Shown: positions 6,963 through 14,666, numbered from the stretch's first letter. The stretch is 18,844 nucleotides of DNA from Burkholderiaceae bacterium (GCA_023262645.1 JALRAA010000005.1:1-18844); one strand, 5' to 3'. Numbers and translations are program-made. The notes: generated by a model from the letters alone, not told the origin.

Positions 6963-8105
6963 ATGGCTGACGATTCCGCCGAACGGACCGAAGAACCCAC
7001 CGCGCAACGGCTCACCAAAGCCCGCGAGGAAGGGCAACTGGCGCGTTCTGTCGAATTGCCCACGGCGGCGATTTTGATCACAGCCACTTTGTTTTTCAGC
7101 CTGTCTGGCAACTACATGTTCCACCGCTTGGGCAATTTGTTTTCTTCGCAATTGCAGTTTGACCGCAAGATCATGGACAAGGCCGAGTTGTTGCCCGCCC
7201 TGTTTTTTCAGTCCGTCATCGACGGCTACCTTTTGATACTGCCCGTGATGTTTTTGCTCGCCGTGGTGGCTGTGCTTTCCACCGTGCTGAGTGGCGGATT
7301 GGTGTTTTCATTGGGATTGATCGCGCCCAAATTCAACAAGCTGGACCCCTTGGCAGGCTTGGGCCGCATGTTTGGCATGAAGGCCCTGATTGACCTGGGC
7401 AAAGCGATCCTCAAATTTTTATTGATCACTGTGATTTTGTGGATGTCGGTGACCAACAACATCGATGACTTGGTGTCTATCAACCGCATGGATTTGGGTA
7501 CCGCGATTCACCACGCAGGCAACATGATTTTGGATGCGTGCTTTTGGATGAGCATGGGGCTGATCGTGATCGCATTGGCCGATGTGCCGTTGCAGCATTA
7601 CCAAACCAACAAGCGTTTGAAGATGACCCGTCAAGAAATCAAAGATGAAATGAAAAACTCGGAAGGCCGCCCCGAGGTCAAAGCTACGATTCGCCGTCGT
7701 CAGCGTGAAATGGCCAACAGCCGGATGATGGAAAAAGTCAAAGATGCCGATGTGGTGATCACCAACCCGCAGCACTTTGCCGTGGCTCTGAGCTACGACC
7801 CAAATTCTGACGGTGCACCGACATTGGTGGCCAAAGGCACAGACGAGCTCGCACAACGCATTCGCGAACGCGCCAAAGAAGCCGGTGTGTATTTGTTCGA
7901 AGCACCGGAATTGGCCAGGGCCTTGTACTTCACCACCAAACTGGACCATCCCATTCATGAAGGTCTCTACCATGCCGTGGCTCAGGTGATTGCTTATGTG
8001 TTTAGCCTGAACCAAAGTTATGCAGACTCTGGTGGCATGGTCAAACCAACGTTGCGCATACCTGACAATATGCGCTATGACGAAAATGGTTTTCTCTTTC
8101 AGTGA
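6963..8105 (+). CDS. flhB: FlhB, substrate-specificity switch of the export gate (NPQH variant)
   Basis: FlhB wraps the FliPQR pore. It changes export from rod and hook to filament proteins after cleaving itself between Asn and Pro of an NPTH motif. The 380-aa protein starts with the typical ERTEEPTAQRLTKAREEGQ segment. Four transmembrane helices (about residues 33-50, 88-113, 143-162, 186-208) follow, then a basic helical linker and the cleavage domain. The motif is present but reads N268-P269-Q270-H271, with Gln in place of the usual Thr. The cut residues Asn and Pro and the His are kept, so autocleavage is expected. A strong ribosome site GGGAGG ends 7 nt before the ATG. The C-terminal residues after about 350 form a short tail. 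Flagellar identity follows from the fliO-fliP-fliQ-fliR context. Confidence 0.95.
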   Translation: MADDSAERTEEPTAQRLTKAREEGQLARSVELPTAAILITATLFFSLSGNYMFHRLGNLFSSQLQFDRKIMDKAELLPALFFQSVIDGYLLILPVMFLLAVVAVLSTVLSGGLVFSLGLIAPKFNKLDPLAGLGRMFGMKALIDLGKAILKFLLITVILWMSVTNNIDDLVSINRMDLGTAIHHAGNMILDACFWMSMGLIVIALADVPLQHYQTNKRLKMTRQEIKDEMKNSEGRPEVKATIRRRQREMANSRMMEKVKDADVVITNPQHFAVALSYDPNSDGAPTLVAKGTDELAQRIRERAKEAGVYLFEAPELARALYFTTKLDHPIHEGLYHAVAQVIAYVFSLNQSYADSGGMVKPTLRIPDNMRYDENGFLFQ

Positions 8106-8129
8106 TGACGACATGACAGCGGCCCAACC

Positions 8130-9686
8130 ATGAGCGATTTCTACCAAAGCCAAGCTGACAAACTCCGGTTTGAAATTTTGCTCAAATCGTTGCGCGAAGG
8201 CCGCTTGAACTTGGCCATTTTGGGTGACGATGAAGCCGCTTTGACCCATTACGGCAAGCGCATCTTTCAACACTTGCGACAGCAAGGCGAGCCCCATGTG
8301 GAGCTATGGACGTCTGCAGACTCCGACCGTTTGGTAGACCGTTTCAACGAAATTCTCTCCAGCTTGACCGTGGACCAAGCGCTGGACAAAACCAACCAAT
8401 CTGCGCCCAAGCGTTACATGATTTTTCCCGACACGCACGGCATTCAAGATTTTGAATTGCAATTGCTGGCTCGCTTGGTCAATGGTTTTCCTGCCAGCAA
8501 CATCAATGTGATTTTGTTGGTCAACAGCCGCAGCGCCTACGACAAAAAACTTTCTGCATTTGGAAAAAATTTATTGCAATGGGTGTTGGAGTCGCAAACA
8601 CCTGCGCCTGCCAAAGCCGCACGTTTAGAAACCTTGGGTGATTGGCCCGGCGCCAAGCAGGTGGCCAGTGAAAAAACATCCACCGCCGCTTTGGCGTCTT
8701 CGCAGGTGGCTGACTTGCCCCCCGTGCCTGCTCCCCCTTTGGATTTATCGGATCGCCCATCTGCTTCGGTGCCAAGCGTGGATGGCCTGAAAGACCCGGA
8801 GCTTGGCGAGCCTGTGGCACTCACCGAATATCCTTCGGGTGAAGAACTGGCGAAATCATGGGAAGCCAACGCGGCCGCTTCTCAACGCACCGGTACCTGG
8901 GCGTGGGTGGCTTTGTTGGTGTTGCTGGTTTCGTTGGCGACCTTTGGCACCATTTACAAAGACCGTGTGTTGGAAGAGTGGCAAGGCATGCGGGCGTATT
9001 TGTCGGGTGCCAAACCGCTGGCGCAGACGCCTGAAGCTGCCGTGCCCCCGTCGGTACCCGCGCCACCGCCACCATCGGTGTCCATGTCTTCGAGCAGCAC
9101 CCCTGTGGTGAAACCGGCAGAAGCCCTGAGCCCTGACAAAGAAGAATTGGTCACGCCCACCAACCCAGAGCCCACTGCGCCAACCGCTACAACCCCGCCT
9201 GTGACTGAACCTGCCAAGGCCAAGCCGGAGCCTGCTGCACCGGTGGTTGAGACCCCTAAAAAACCTGAAGAAAAAAAGCCTGAAGAAAAAAAGCCTGCTG
9301 AGAAGCCGCCCGTAGAGAAGAGGCCGGAGGAGAAGAGCGCGGTTGACAAAAAAGCTGCCGACAAAAAATCTGCCAGTAAAACCGACAAAGCCACCGAAGC
9401 AGACAACCCCAGTTGGGTGGCACAACTCGACCCCAATGCCTGGGTGATGCAGCACGGCGCATTCGACAGCCTGAGCGAAGCTCGCCAATTTCAATCCACC
9501 TCGTTGGGTTTCAAATCGGGTCAAGTGCTCTACACGCAGCGCAAAGGCAGCAAGCCTTACTACATTTTGGTGACAGGGCCTTATGCCGACAAGGCCCAAG
9601 CGCAAACATTGATGAAAGAAAACCCGCCTTTGGCCAAGGCGTGGCTGAGAACCGCCAAATCGCTGCAAGCACAGTTTCAGGATTAA
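8130..9686 (+). CDS. DamX-like membrane protein: degenerate ATPase-like N-terminus, one span, C-terminal SPOR domain
   Basis: The 518-aa protein has three parts. Residues 1-165 form a soluble domain resembling the ExeA/DamX AAA-type fold but without a Walker A lysine loop, so ATP hydrolysis is unlikely. A disordered segment leads to one transmembrane helix at about 253-273. A Pro-, Ala- and Lys-rich periplasmic linker (about 290-425) follows, and the last 85 residues (NAWVMQHGAFDSLSEA, later KPYYILVTGPYADKAQA) resemble a SPOR domain, which binds glycan strands lacking peptide stems at division sites. This is the DamX layout. The gene starts 24 nt after flhB without an obvious ribosome site and is probably cotranscribed. 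It may tether the export apparatus to the cell wall or a septal or polar site, which is inference. Two in-phase A AAA AAG heptamers lie in the linker. Confidence 0.7.
   Translation: MSDFYQSQADKLRFEILLKSLREGRLNLAILGDDEAALTHYGKRIFQHLRQQGEPHVELWTSADSDRLVDRFNEILSSLTVDQALDKTNQSAPKRYMIFPDTHGIQDFELQLLARLVNGFPASNINVILLVNSRSAYDKKLSAFGKNLLQWVLESQTPAPAKAARLETLGDWPGAKQVASEKTSTAALASSQVADLPPVPAPPLDLSDRPSASVPSVDGLKDPELGEPVALTEYPSGEELAKSWEANAAASQRTGTWAWVALLVLLVSLATFGTIYKDRVLEEWQGMRAYLSGAKPLAQTPEAAVPPSVPAPPPPSVSMSSSSTPVVKPAEALSPDKEELVTPTNPEPTAPTATTPPVTEPAKAKPEPAAPVVETPKKPEEKKPEEKKPAEKPPVEKRPEEKSAVDKKAADKKSASKTDKATEADNPSWVAQLDPNAWVMQHGAFDSLSEARQFQSTSLGFKSGQVLYTQRKGSKPYYILVTGPYADKAQAQTLMKENPPLAKAWLRTAKSLQAQFQD
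9264..9293 (+). repeat. Tandem 15-bp repeat with two in-phase A AAA AAG slippery heptamers
   Basis: The 15-mer CCTGAAGAAAAAAAG occurs twice in tandem (9264-9278 and 9279-9293), encoding Pro-Glu-Glu-Lys-Lys twice. Each copy contains A AAA AAG in the reading phase used by the dnaX -1 frameshift site. A -1 shift at the first site gives Ala then TGA; at the second, Ala-Cys then TGA. Each product (384 or 390 aa) would lack the SPOR domain. The repeat itself is certain; slippage is a hypothesis. Confidence 0.6.
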
Positions 9687-9746
9687 TATCCTCTCCAAAG
9701 ATCAAGAAGTGGTGTTCAAGGTCGAATTAAACAGATGGAGTGACCA

Positions 9747-10211
9747 ATGAATCAAAACCCCGCCATCTCAGATGACCCGTTGCCAGAAGGCGAGTTGGTG
9801 GCTCGTGCGCAGGCAAATACGCCGGACGCCCCCCCAAACCACTCGTTGCCTTCGCCGGTTCATTCCGATCCGCACAGCTTGGCGGCGATGTCCACCACCG
9901 AATTGCATGACCCAGAATTGCACCGCAACAGTGGCGGTGAGTTGGCAGCACCCGATTTGCACGAAGAAGAGCAGCCTCAATTGGCAGAGGCCAGCAGGGC
10001 GCTGGTCGCTGCGCCCGATTTGCCCGTGGACGTGGTGGTGATTCAGCCGTCCAACACCCATGCGCTCAACTCCCACAAGGCTCAAGTTGGCCTGACTTCC
10101 TCCGATCAATGGGAAGAGCATTTCCAGCCTCGCATCCAAAAACTGACTGAAGACATCGCCTTGGTGCATGTCGAATTGGATAAGTTGGAACGCAAAAAAT
10201 CCACCCGATAA
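9747..10211 (+). CDS. Small acidic protein of unknown function with a C-terminal amphipathic helix
   Basis: I do not recognise this 154-aa protein. Residues 1-110 are rich in Pro, Ala, Glu, Asp and His and look disordered. Residues 118-152 (starting SDQWEEHFQPRIQKLTEDI) form a clear amphipathic, coiled-coil-like helix ending in a basic cluster. There is no signal peptide and no hydrophobic segment, so it is probably cytoplasmic. The ATG at 9747 has GGAG about 6 nt upstream. It lies 60 nt after the SPOR gene and 21 nt before the next coiled-coil gene, all in one direction, which suggests a shared transcript. A role as adaptor between the export apparatus and the neighbouring membrane coiled-coil protein is possible from context only. 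Confidence 0.7.
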   Translation: MNQNPAISDDPLPEGELVARAQANTPDAPPNHSLPSPVHSDPHSLAAMSTTELHDPELHRNSGGELAAPDLHEEEQPQLAEASRALVAAPDLPVDVVVIQPSNTHALNSHKAQVGLTSSDQWEEHFQPRIQKLTEDIALVHVELDKLERKKSTR

Positions 10212-10232
10212 GACTTCCAGAGGACACCCAAC

Positions 10233-11438
10233 ATGGCGCAAAATTCGAAACAAGCAGAAGCCGCAGATGACGGCGACTTCTTGCCCGATATGCCTGTGCA
10301 CTCGGAAGAAGAAGCGCATGAGTCGCACGCTCCCGAAGTAGAGGAGCCCACTGAAACACTCGCTATTGGCTTAGAGCAACTGGAAGCACAAGCTCTCGAC
10401 GGCTCTGAAGTGGCGCGTCAAATTGAAGAGCTGACCACGGTTGTATTGAGCTCGGCAGAGGTGTCCACCCGCTCGGCCGAAGTGGCTGCCAACATCAGCC
10501 ACGAAATGCGTGGCGTGATGAAAACCGTCACCGATTTAACGTCCAAAAATATCCTGCATTCCCGCATCATCTTGATCGGATTGTTGAGTTTCTTGATCAT
10601 TGCTGTCGGTACGTTTTTCGCCATCTCTACCCGTTTGCAGCAAAACATCCGGCAACTCGACAGCTTGTCATTGGCTGTGGGAAAACGCGTGGTCGAACTT
10701 GATGCCACATTGGCCACTTTCGGTGACGCCACACGGGGTCTGGGAGACACCACCGAAAAGCTCGACAGCATGGAAGAGCGCCAAATTAAATTGGATGAAA
10801 AATTCCAAGAAAAAATGGAAGCGCTGGACAAAGTGTTCGTCAAGATGCCCGACCAAATCGCCGGGCAAGTCAATGGATTGACCGACAAAAACCTTGACGC
10901 CAAGCTCAAGGATTTGCAAAAAAATATCCAAGCCTTGGATGCCAAAGTTCAAGCGCTTGCCAACAAACCCGCTCCTGCGGCCGCGCCTGTGGTGAACAAC
11001 CAAAAAGAAGTGATCGCAGAAATCCAGAAATTGAAAAAAGACCTGGAGGCAGCGAATGCGGCTGCAACCGCCGCTGCACTCAAAGCCGCAGCCAAAGAGC
11101 GTGAGCGTGAACGCGAAAAACCCTTGGACAAACCGTTGGTCATGCCTAAGCCCGCACCTGCTCCCAAACCGGTAGACAACAAAGCGGCCGAAGCAAAAGC
11201 GGCTGCTGAGGCCAAAGCAGCGGCCGAAGCAAAAGCGCAGGCTGAAATCAAAGCCGCCAACGAAGCCAGAGCCGCGGCGGAAGCCAAAGCGGCAGCCGAA
11301 GCCCGCGCACGTGCTGCAGCAGAAGCCAAAGCGGCTGAAGCGGCTCGCGCAGCTGCCCAAGCACCTGCATTACCGCCACGCGCTGCTGCGCCCAAAGAAG
11401 ACCGGGTGATTTTTCCGCGCCCAGGCAGCGAAAACTGA
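10233..11438 (+). CDS. Single-span coiled-coil membrane protein with Ala/Lys-rich tail, unknown function
   Basis: This 401-aa protein has four regions. An acidic N-terminus (1-60) leads to a helical stretch (65-108) that ends in a short basic patch. One transmembrane segment at about 110-132 (RIILIGLLSFLIIAVGTFFA) follows. Residues 135-235 form a long coiled coil, then a second helix at 250-290. The tail (about 310-385) consists almost entirely of Ala, Lys and Glu with Pro-rich ends, comparable to TolA-type spacers. Topology cannot be fixed from sequence; the acidic N-terminus is probably cytoplasmic and the coiled coil periplasmic. A ribosome site AGAGGA precedes the start by about 9 nt. The gene ends the flhB transcript and converges with the glutamate-synthase-like gene 17 bp away. 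I do not recognise the family; the tail could be a cell-wall-spanning spacer. Confidence 0.7.
   Translation: MAQNSKQAEAADDGDFLPDMPVHSEEEAHESHAPEVEEPTETLAIGLEQLEAQALDGSEVARQIEELTTVVLSSAEVSTRSAEVAANISHEMRGVMKTVTDLTSKNILHSRIILIGLLSFLIIAVGTFFAISTRLQQNIRQLDSLSLAVGKRVVELDATLATFGDATRGLGDTTEKLDSMEERQIKLDEKFQEKMEALDKVFVKMPDQIAGQVNGLTDKNLDAKLKDLQKNIQALDAKVQALANKPAPAAAPVVNNQKEVIAEIQKLKKDLEAANAAATAAALKAAAKEREREREKPLDKPLVMPKPAPAPKPVDNKAAEAKAAAEAKAAAEAKAQAEIKAANEARAAAEAKAAAEARARAAAEAKAAEAARAAAQAPALPPRAAAPKEDRVIFPRPGSEN
11184..11237 (+). repeat. Degenerate Ala-Glu-Ala-Lys repeats inside the coiled-coil gene, with an 18-bp perfect direct repeat
   Basis: The 18-mer GCGGCCGAAGCAAAAGCG occurs at 11184-11201 and again at 11220-11237, 36 bp apart, an in-frame distance of 12 codons. 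Looser copies of the same Ala-Glu-Ala-Lys unit continue to about 11345. The pattern suggests growth of the tail by in-frame duplication, so its length may differ between strains. Confidence 0.7.
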
Positions 11439-11455
11439 CGAGAAGATTCAGTGGC

Positions 11456-13078
11456 TTATTGCCAGTGGAAACTCTCGGCGCTGGCTTTTCCCCAATAGGT
11501 TTTGAAAGGCTCTGGCAATTTGCCCACCGTGTCTTTCAGCAATGCGCCGTTGCTCAGTGACGGGTACATCTGCGCCAAGGTTTGGGTTTCGGTGGGGCTG
11601 ATGCGGTGGAAAAAATGGTGGGCCTTGAGCTGATCTGGCGACGTCAAACCAGCGGCTTGTAGCAATTCTTTGAACGACTCCAAGGTGTTTTGGTGGAAGT
11701 TTTTGACCCGCTCTGCTTTGCTGGGTACGACCAACGCCATTTGCCTTTGCGGGTCTTGTGTGGTGACACCGGTGGGGCAGTTGCCGGTGTGACAGGTTTG
11801 CGCTTGGATACACCCCAGCGCAAACATGAAACCGCGTGCGCTGTTACACCAGTCAGCACCCAATGCCAAGGTGCGCGCCAGATCAAAACTGCTGATGATT
11901 TTTCCACTCGCGCCCAATTTCACATGCTCGCGCATGCCAATGCCCACCAAGGTGTTGTGCACCAAACGCAAACCTTCTTTCAAGGGCATGCCCATATGGT
12001 CAGAAAACTCTAGAGGTGCCGCGCCTGTGCCGCCTTCGGCACCGTCCACCACGATGAAGTCGGGCAGTATGCGGGTCTCCAGCATGGCCTTGGCAATGCC
12101 AAACCATTCCCAGGGATGACCGATACACAACTTGAAACCCACCGGTTTGTTTTGGCTCAGCTCGCGCAAACTTTGCATGAACTCCAGCAATTCGGTGGGT
12201 GTCGAAAAACTGCTGTGGGCAGCGGGAGACACGCAATCTGCACCCAACGGCACACCACGGGCTTCGGCAATCTCAGGCGTGACTTTGGCTGCGGGCAACA
12301 CGCCACCGTGCCCAGGCTTGGCACCTTGGCTGAGTTTGATTTCAATCATGCGCACCTGCGGTTCACGGGCTTGCGCCACGAAACGCTCTGGGCTGAATCG
12401 GCCTTGGTCATCGCGACAACCAAAGTAACCTGAACCGATTTCCCAAATCAGATCACCGCCATGTATGCGGTGGTAGCGCGATATCGAGCCTTCGCCAGTG
12501 TCGTGGGCGAAGCCGCCCATTTTGGCGCCTTGGTTCAATGCCATGATGGCGTTGGCACTGAGTGCACCAAAGCTCATGGCAGAGATGTTGAACAAGCTGA
12601 TGTCGTAGGGCTGGCTGCATGCCGAGTTGCCAACGGTGGTACGAAATGGATGATGGGTAATCGTGGACGGTGCCATCGAATGCGTTAGCCATTCGAAACC
12701 TGCTTGATCAACATCGAGTTGGGTGCCAAACGGTCGTTTATCGGATTGACCTTTGGCACGCGCGTACACCAAACTGCGTTGCGCCCGCGAGAAAGGTGTG
12801 GCCTCGGTTTCGTTTTCAATGAAGTACTGGCGAATTTCGGGCCGGATAAATTCCAGCAGAAATCGCATGTGTCCGAGAATCGGGTAGTTGCGCAAAATCG
12901 CATGGTGGGTTTGCAGCAAGTCGTGCACGCCAACCGCTGACAGCGCGGCGAACAGCAGCAACATGATCCAACCTTGGCCCGAGGCCAGCACCACCAATGC
13001 ACTGAAGCACAAACCGCCGAGTGCAATGAAAAAAGTGGTGTATCGAACCGGGTAGCGTATTTGGTTGAGATCAAGCAC
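11456..13078 (-). CDS. FMN-binding glutamate synthase family protein with N-terminal membrane anchor
   Basis: The 540-aa protein has two hydrophobic segments near its start (about residues 12-29 and 34-51). The FMN/Fe-S synthase domain of glutamate synthases follows, without the glutaminase domain. Visible signatures are GEGSISRYH, IKLSQGAKPGHGGVLPAAK, VDGAEGGTGAAP, GASGKI and a cysteine cluster CxxxxxCHTGNC (C423, C429, C434) that would hold a 3Fe-4S centre. Similar orphan proteins are common in Proteobacteria and their physiological reaction is mostly untested. I set the start at a GTG (13078) because a perfect AGGAGG lies 8 nt upstream; a longer ATG start at 13177 would run into the preceding gene and shows no such site. 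It lies 34 bp after the coiled-coil gene and probably shares its transcript. Confidence 0.85.
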   Translation of the reverse strand: MLDLNQIRYPVRYTTFFIALGGLCFSALVVLASGQGWIMLLLFAALSAVGVHDLLQTHHAILRNYPILGHMRFLLEFIRPEIRQYFIENETEATPFSRAQRSLVYARAKGQSDKRPFGTQLDVDQAGFEWLTHSMAPSTITHHPFRTTVGNSACSQPYDISLFNISAMSFGALSANAIMALNQGAKMGGFAHDTGEGSISRYHRIHGGDLIWEIGSGYFGCRDDQGRFSPERFVAQAREPQVRMIEIKLSQGAKPGHGGVLPAAKVTPEIAEARGVPLGADCVSPAAHSSFSTPTELLEFMQSLRELSQNKPVGFKLCIGHPWEWFGIAKAMLETRILPDFIVVDGAEGGTGAAPLEFSDHMGMPLKEGLRLVHNTLVGIGMREHVKLGASGKIISSFDLARTLALGADWCNSARGFMFALGCIQAQTCHTGNCPTGVTTQDPQRQMALVVPSKAERVKNFHQNTLESFKELLQAAGLTSPDQLKAHHFFHRISPTETQTLAQMYPSLSNGALLKDTVGKLPEPFKTYWGKASAESFHWQ

Positions 13079-13086
13079 TGAAGAAA

Positions 13087-13092
13087 CCTCCT
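13087..13092 (-). promoter_or_regulatory. Ribosome binding site AGGAGG deciding the GTG start of the FMN enzyme
   Basis: A perfect AGGAGG on the minus strand sits 8 nt before the GTG at 13078. It argues against the longer ATG-started reading frame beginning at 13177, which overlaps the upstream coding sequence by 65 nt. Confidence 0.8.
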
Positions 13093-13112
13093 GCTGCCCT
13101 GACCTCAACGGG

Positions 13113-13646
13113 TCAGGTGTGTGTCTGACGCAATCTGGAAGACAGACGCGCTTGTGCCAATGAGGATACCTCAGCACGTAAACGCGCCATCGACAGTTGG
13201 CTGTCTGAAGCGCGCTGAATTTCTTTCAGGTCGTGCAATATGTTTTGACGAAGCAGGTCTAACTCTTGTTCAAGCTTGTTCATGTGCTCGCGCAACTCGC
13301 GTTGTTGCGCCATGCGCTGGCTCAGCAAATTGACGCTTTGTGCAATCAATTTCCAGCTCTGTGCCAATTCGTCTTTGGGCGGCTGGTGCAATTGTTCAAA
13401 CAATTCGCCGAGCAAGGGGTCGTGCAACACCTCGGCGGCGCTGTGGGCCGCTTCCATGCGTGCACTGTCCAAGGCCGCTTGCAAACCGCTTTCCGTGCTC
13501 ACTGGGTCTTCTGTGTGAACTGGAGTGGTCGGCGCTTTGCCCTGTGAGGTGTCTGGGGGTTCCGCAAAATTGTGCACCGACGCCCAGCCCATGCCTGGGT
13601 CGTATTGCTTGAGGCCTTTGAAGGCGAGAAATTTCTCTTGTGCCAT
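13113..13646 (-). CDS. Cytoplasmic coiled-coil protein next to a ParA-family ATPase, unknown function
   Basis: This 177-aa product has an N-terminal region (1-70) that is Pro/Ala/Thr-rich and probably flexible. An almost continuous charged helix (about 75-172) rich in Leu, Gln, Arg and Glu then forms a likely long coiled coil. There is no signal peptide or transmembrane segment. The ATG at 13646 lies 9 nt after the ParA stop without an obvious ribosome site, so translation may be coupled. ParA-type ATPases are often encoded with a small partner that links them to cargo or stimulates hydrolysis, and this gene is positioned to be such a partner. That role is inferred from context only, and I recognise no known adaptor family. 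Confidence 0.7.
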   Translation of the reverse strand: MAQEKFLAFKGLKQYDPGMGWASVHNFAEPPDTSQGKAPTTPVHTEDPVSTESGLQAALDSARMEAAHSAAEVLHDPLLGELFEQLHQPPKDELAQSWKLIAQSVNLLSQRMAQQRELREHMNKLEQELDLLRQNILHDLKEIQRASDSQLSMARLRAEVSSLAQARLSSRLRQTHT

Positions 13647-13655
13647 GGTGAGTGT

Positions 13656-14579
13656 TTACAGCTTGGCAGAGCTGCCGCGAGCCAAGCGTTTGAGAAATTC
13701 AGGAATGCCCATTTGTGCCAATGAACGCGTGTTGGTGGCCTCTTCGGCTTCTTCGGCGATCTTGCGCTGGCGGTATCTGCCCAGCACCGAATACTGGGAC
13801 GAGTTGGGAATGCTGTCGAGCACACTGGCTTTGCTGGGTGTCAGCGGTACGCGGTGGCTGCCCGTGTCTTTGGCAGTGAGCTTGACCGGCGTGGTGCGTG
13901 GCTGCTGTGCTTGGGCCATGCGAATTTCGCGGGCGGCGCAAATGGCTTCGCCAAATTCACGGAACGATTCGCCACCGATATCGCGTGCGTCCATCAAATA
14001 GCCGCGTTCGAACAAATCGCGCGCACTTTGCGCTTCCAAAATGGGCGGTGCCAGCATGAAGCTGACGGGAAAGCGTTGCTTGGTGAACACATCTGAATTG
14101 AGCTGTTCGTTGAGCACGCGGGTCGGGCAGACCACCAACATGGGACGGCGAGCCGCAGCGGAATCGAACACCCAACGGTGGCGGCTGAGAAAACCAGACG
14201 TGGCGGCCAATTCAATTTCTGAGACAGAGGTGGGCACCAACACCATGTCGAACTCGAACATCAATTCGCCCGCCAAGGAGTCTGACCAAGTCAGATCGCA
14301 GACCAAAATATCGCACTCGCTGGCAGCGCGTCGCATTTGCAGGCGCGCCTCAAAAATGGGACGGTTACCACCTTGGTCAACCGGCAGCGCCAAGTGTTGA
14401 ATCACCGCACCGACAGGCGGCGCTTGTTTGAGCCAGTTGCTGGAAGAACCGTGGGGATCCCAATCGATCAAGGTGACAGGAAGATGCAGGCTGCGGCTCA
14501 GGTAAGCCACCAAATTCGCAGACAAGGTGCTTTTACCCACACCACCTTTTTGACTGGTGACCAAAATCTTGAATGCCAT
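13656..14579 (-). CDS. ParA-family (deviant Walker) positioning ATPase
   Basis: ParA/MinD-type ATPases dimerise on ATP and position DNA, chemoreceptor arrays, flagella or other cargo. The 307-aa product carries the deviant Walker A KGGVGKST at residues 11-18 with the signature K11 and catalytic K16. The switch strand LIDWDPHGSSSNW follows (D39, D41), then a VCDLTWSDS strand that matches the Walker B position. The ATPase domain ends near 220. The last 85 residues are an unusual tail rich in Pro, Thr and Ser with a basic amphipathic helix at the C-terminus. I chose the ATG at 14579 because the P-loop strand starts there and GGAG lies 7 nt upstream; the longer frame to 14630 adds unconserved residues. 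It leads an apparent three-gene operon. It looks closer to orphan or cargo-positioning ParA than to chromosomal ParA because no parB follows. Confidence 0.85.
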   Translation of the reverse strand: MAFKILVTSQKGGVGKSTLSANLVAYLSRSLHLPVTLIDWDPHGSSSNWLKQAPPVGAVIQHLALPVDQGGNRPIFEARLQMRRAASECDILVCDLTWSDSLAGELMFEFDMVLVPTSVSEIELAATSGFLSRHRWVFDSAAARRPMLVVCPTRVLNEQLNSDVFTKQRFPVSFMLAPPILEAQSARDLFERGYLMDARDIGGESFREFGEAICAAREIRMAQAQQPRTTPVKLTAKDTGSHRVPLTPSKASVLDSIPNSSQYSVLGRYRQRKIAEEAEEATNTRSLAQMGIPEFLKRLARGSSAKL

Positions 14580-14666
14580 CTTGATGCTCCGATGCACGCT
14601 AGGTTGAAATTCTTCCGCTCGACAACCCAAGAAATCAATAGAGGTTAATTTCCTAAGGGGGTGTCG

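Noticed and set aside
1858..8105. Reading the cluster as an injectisome (virulence) type III secretion system
   Set aside because: FliP has a signal peptide and flagellar motifs, FliO is present and FliI/FlhB resemble flagellar forms; no secretin, needle or inner-ring SctD gene is visible. A flagellum-derived secretion use is still possible.
8856..9698. Minus-strand open frame of 280 codons opposite the SPOR gene
   Set aside because: The Gly/Arg/Phe-rich translation mirrors the Pro/Lys-rich linker; this is a composition artefact.
10668..11395. Minus-strand open frames of 230 and 148 codons opposite the coiled-coil gene
   Set aside because: They are antisense to the Ala/Lys repeat region; simple-sequence composition explains the absence of stops.
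11453..11465. Small inverted repeat TGGC-TTATT-GCCA between convergent genes
   Set aside because: The stem is only 4 bp with no following T-run on either strand, so it is not a credible terminator.
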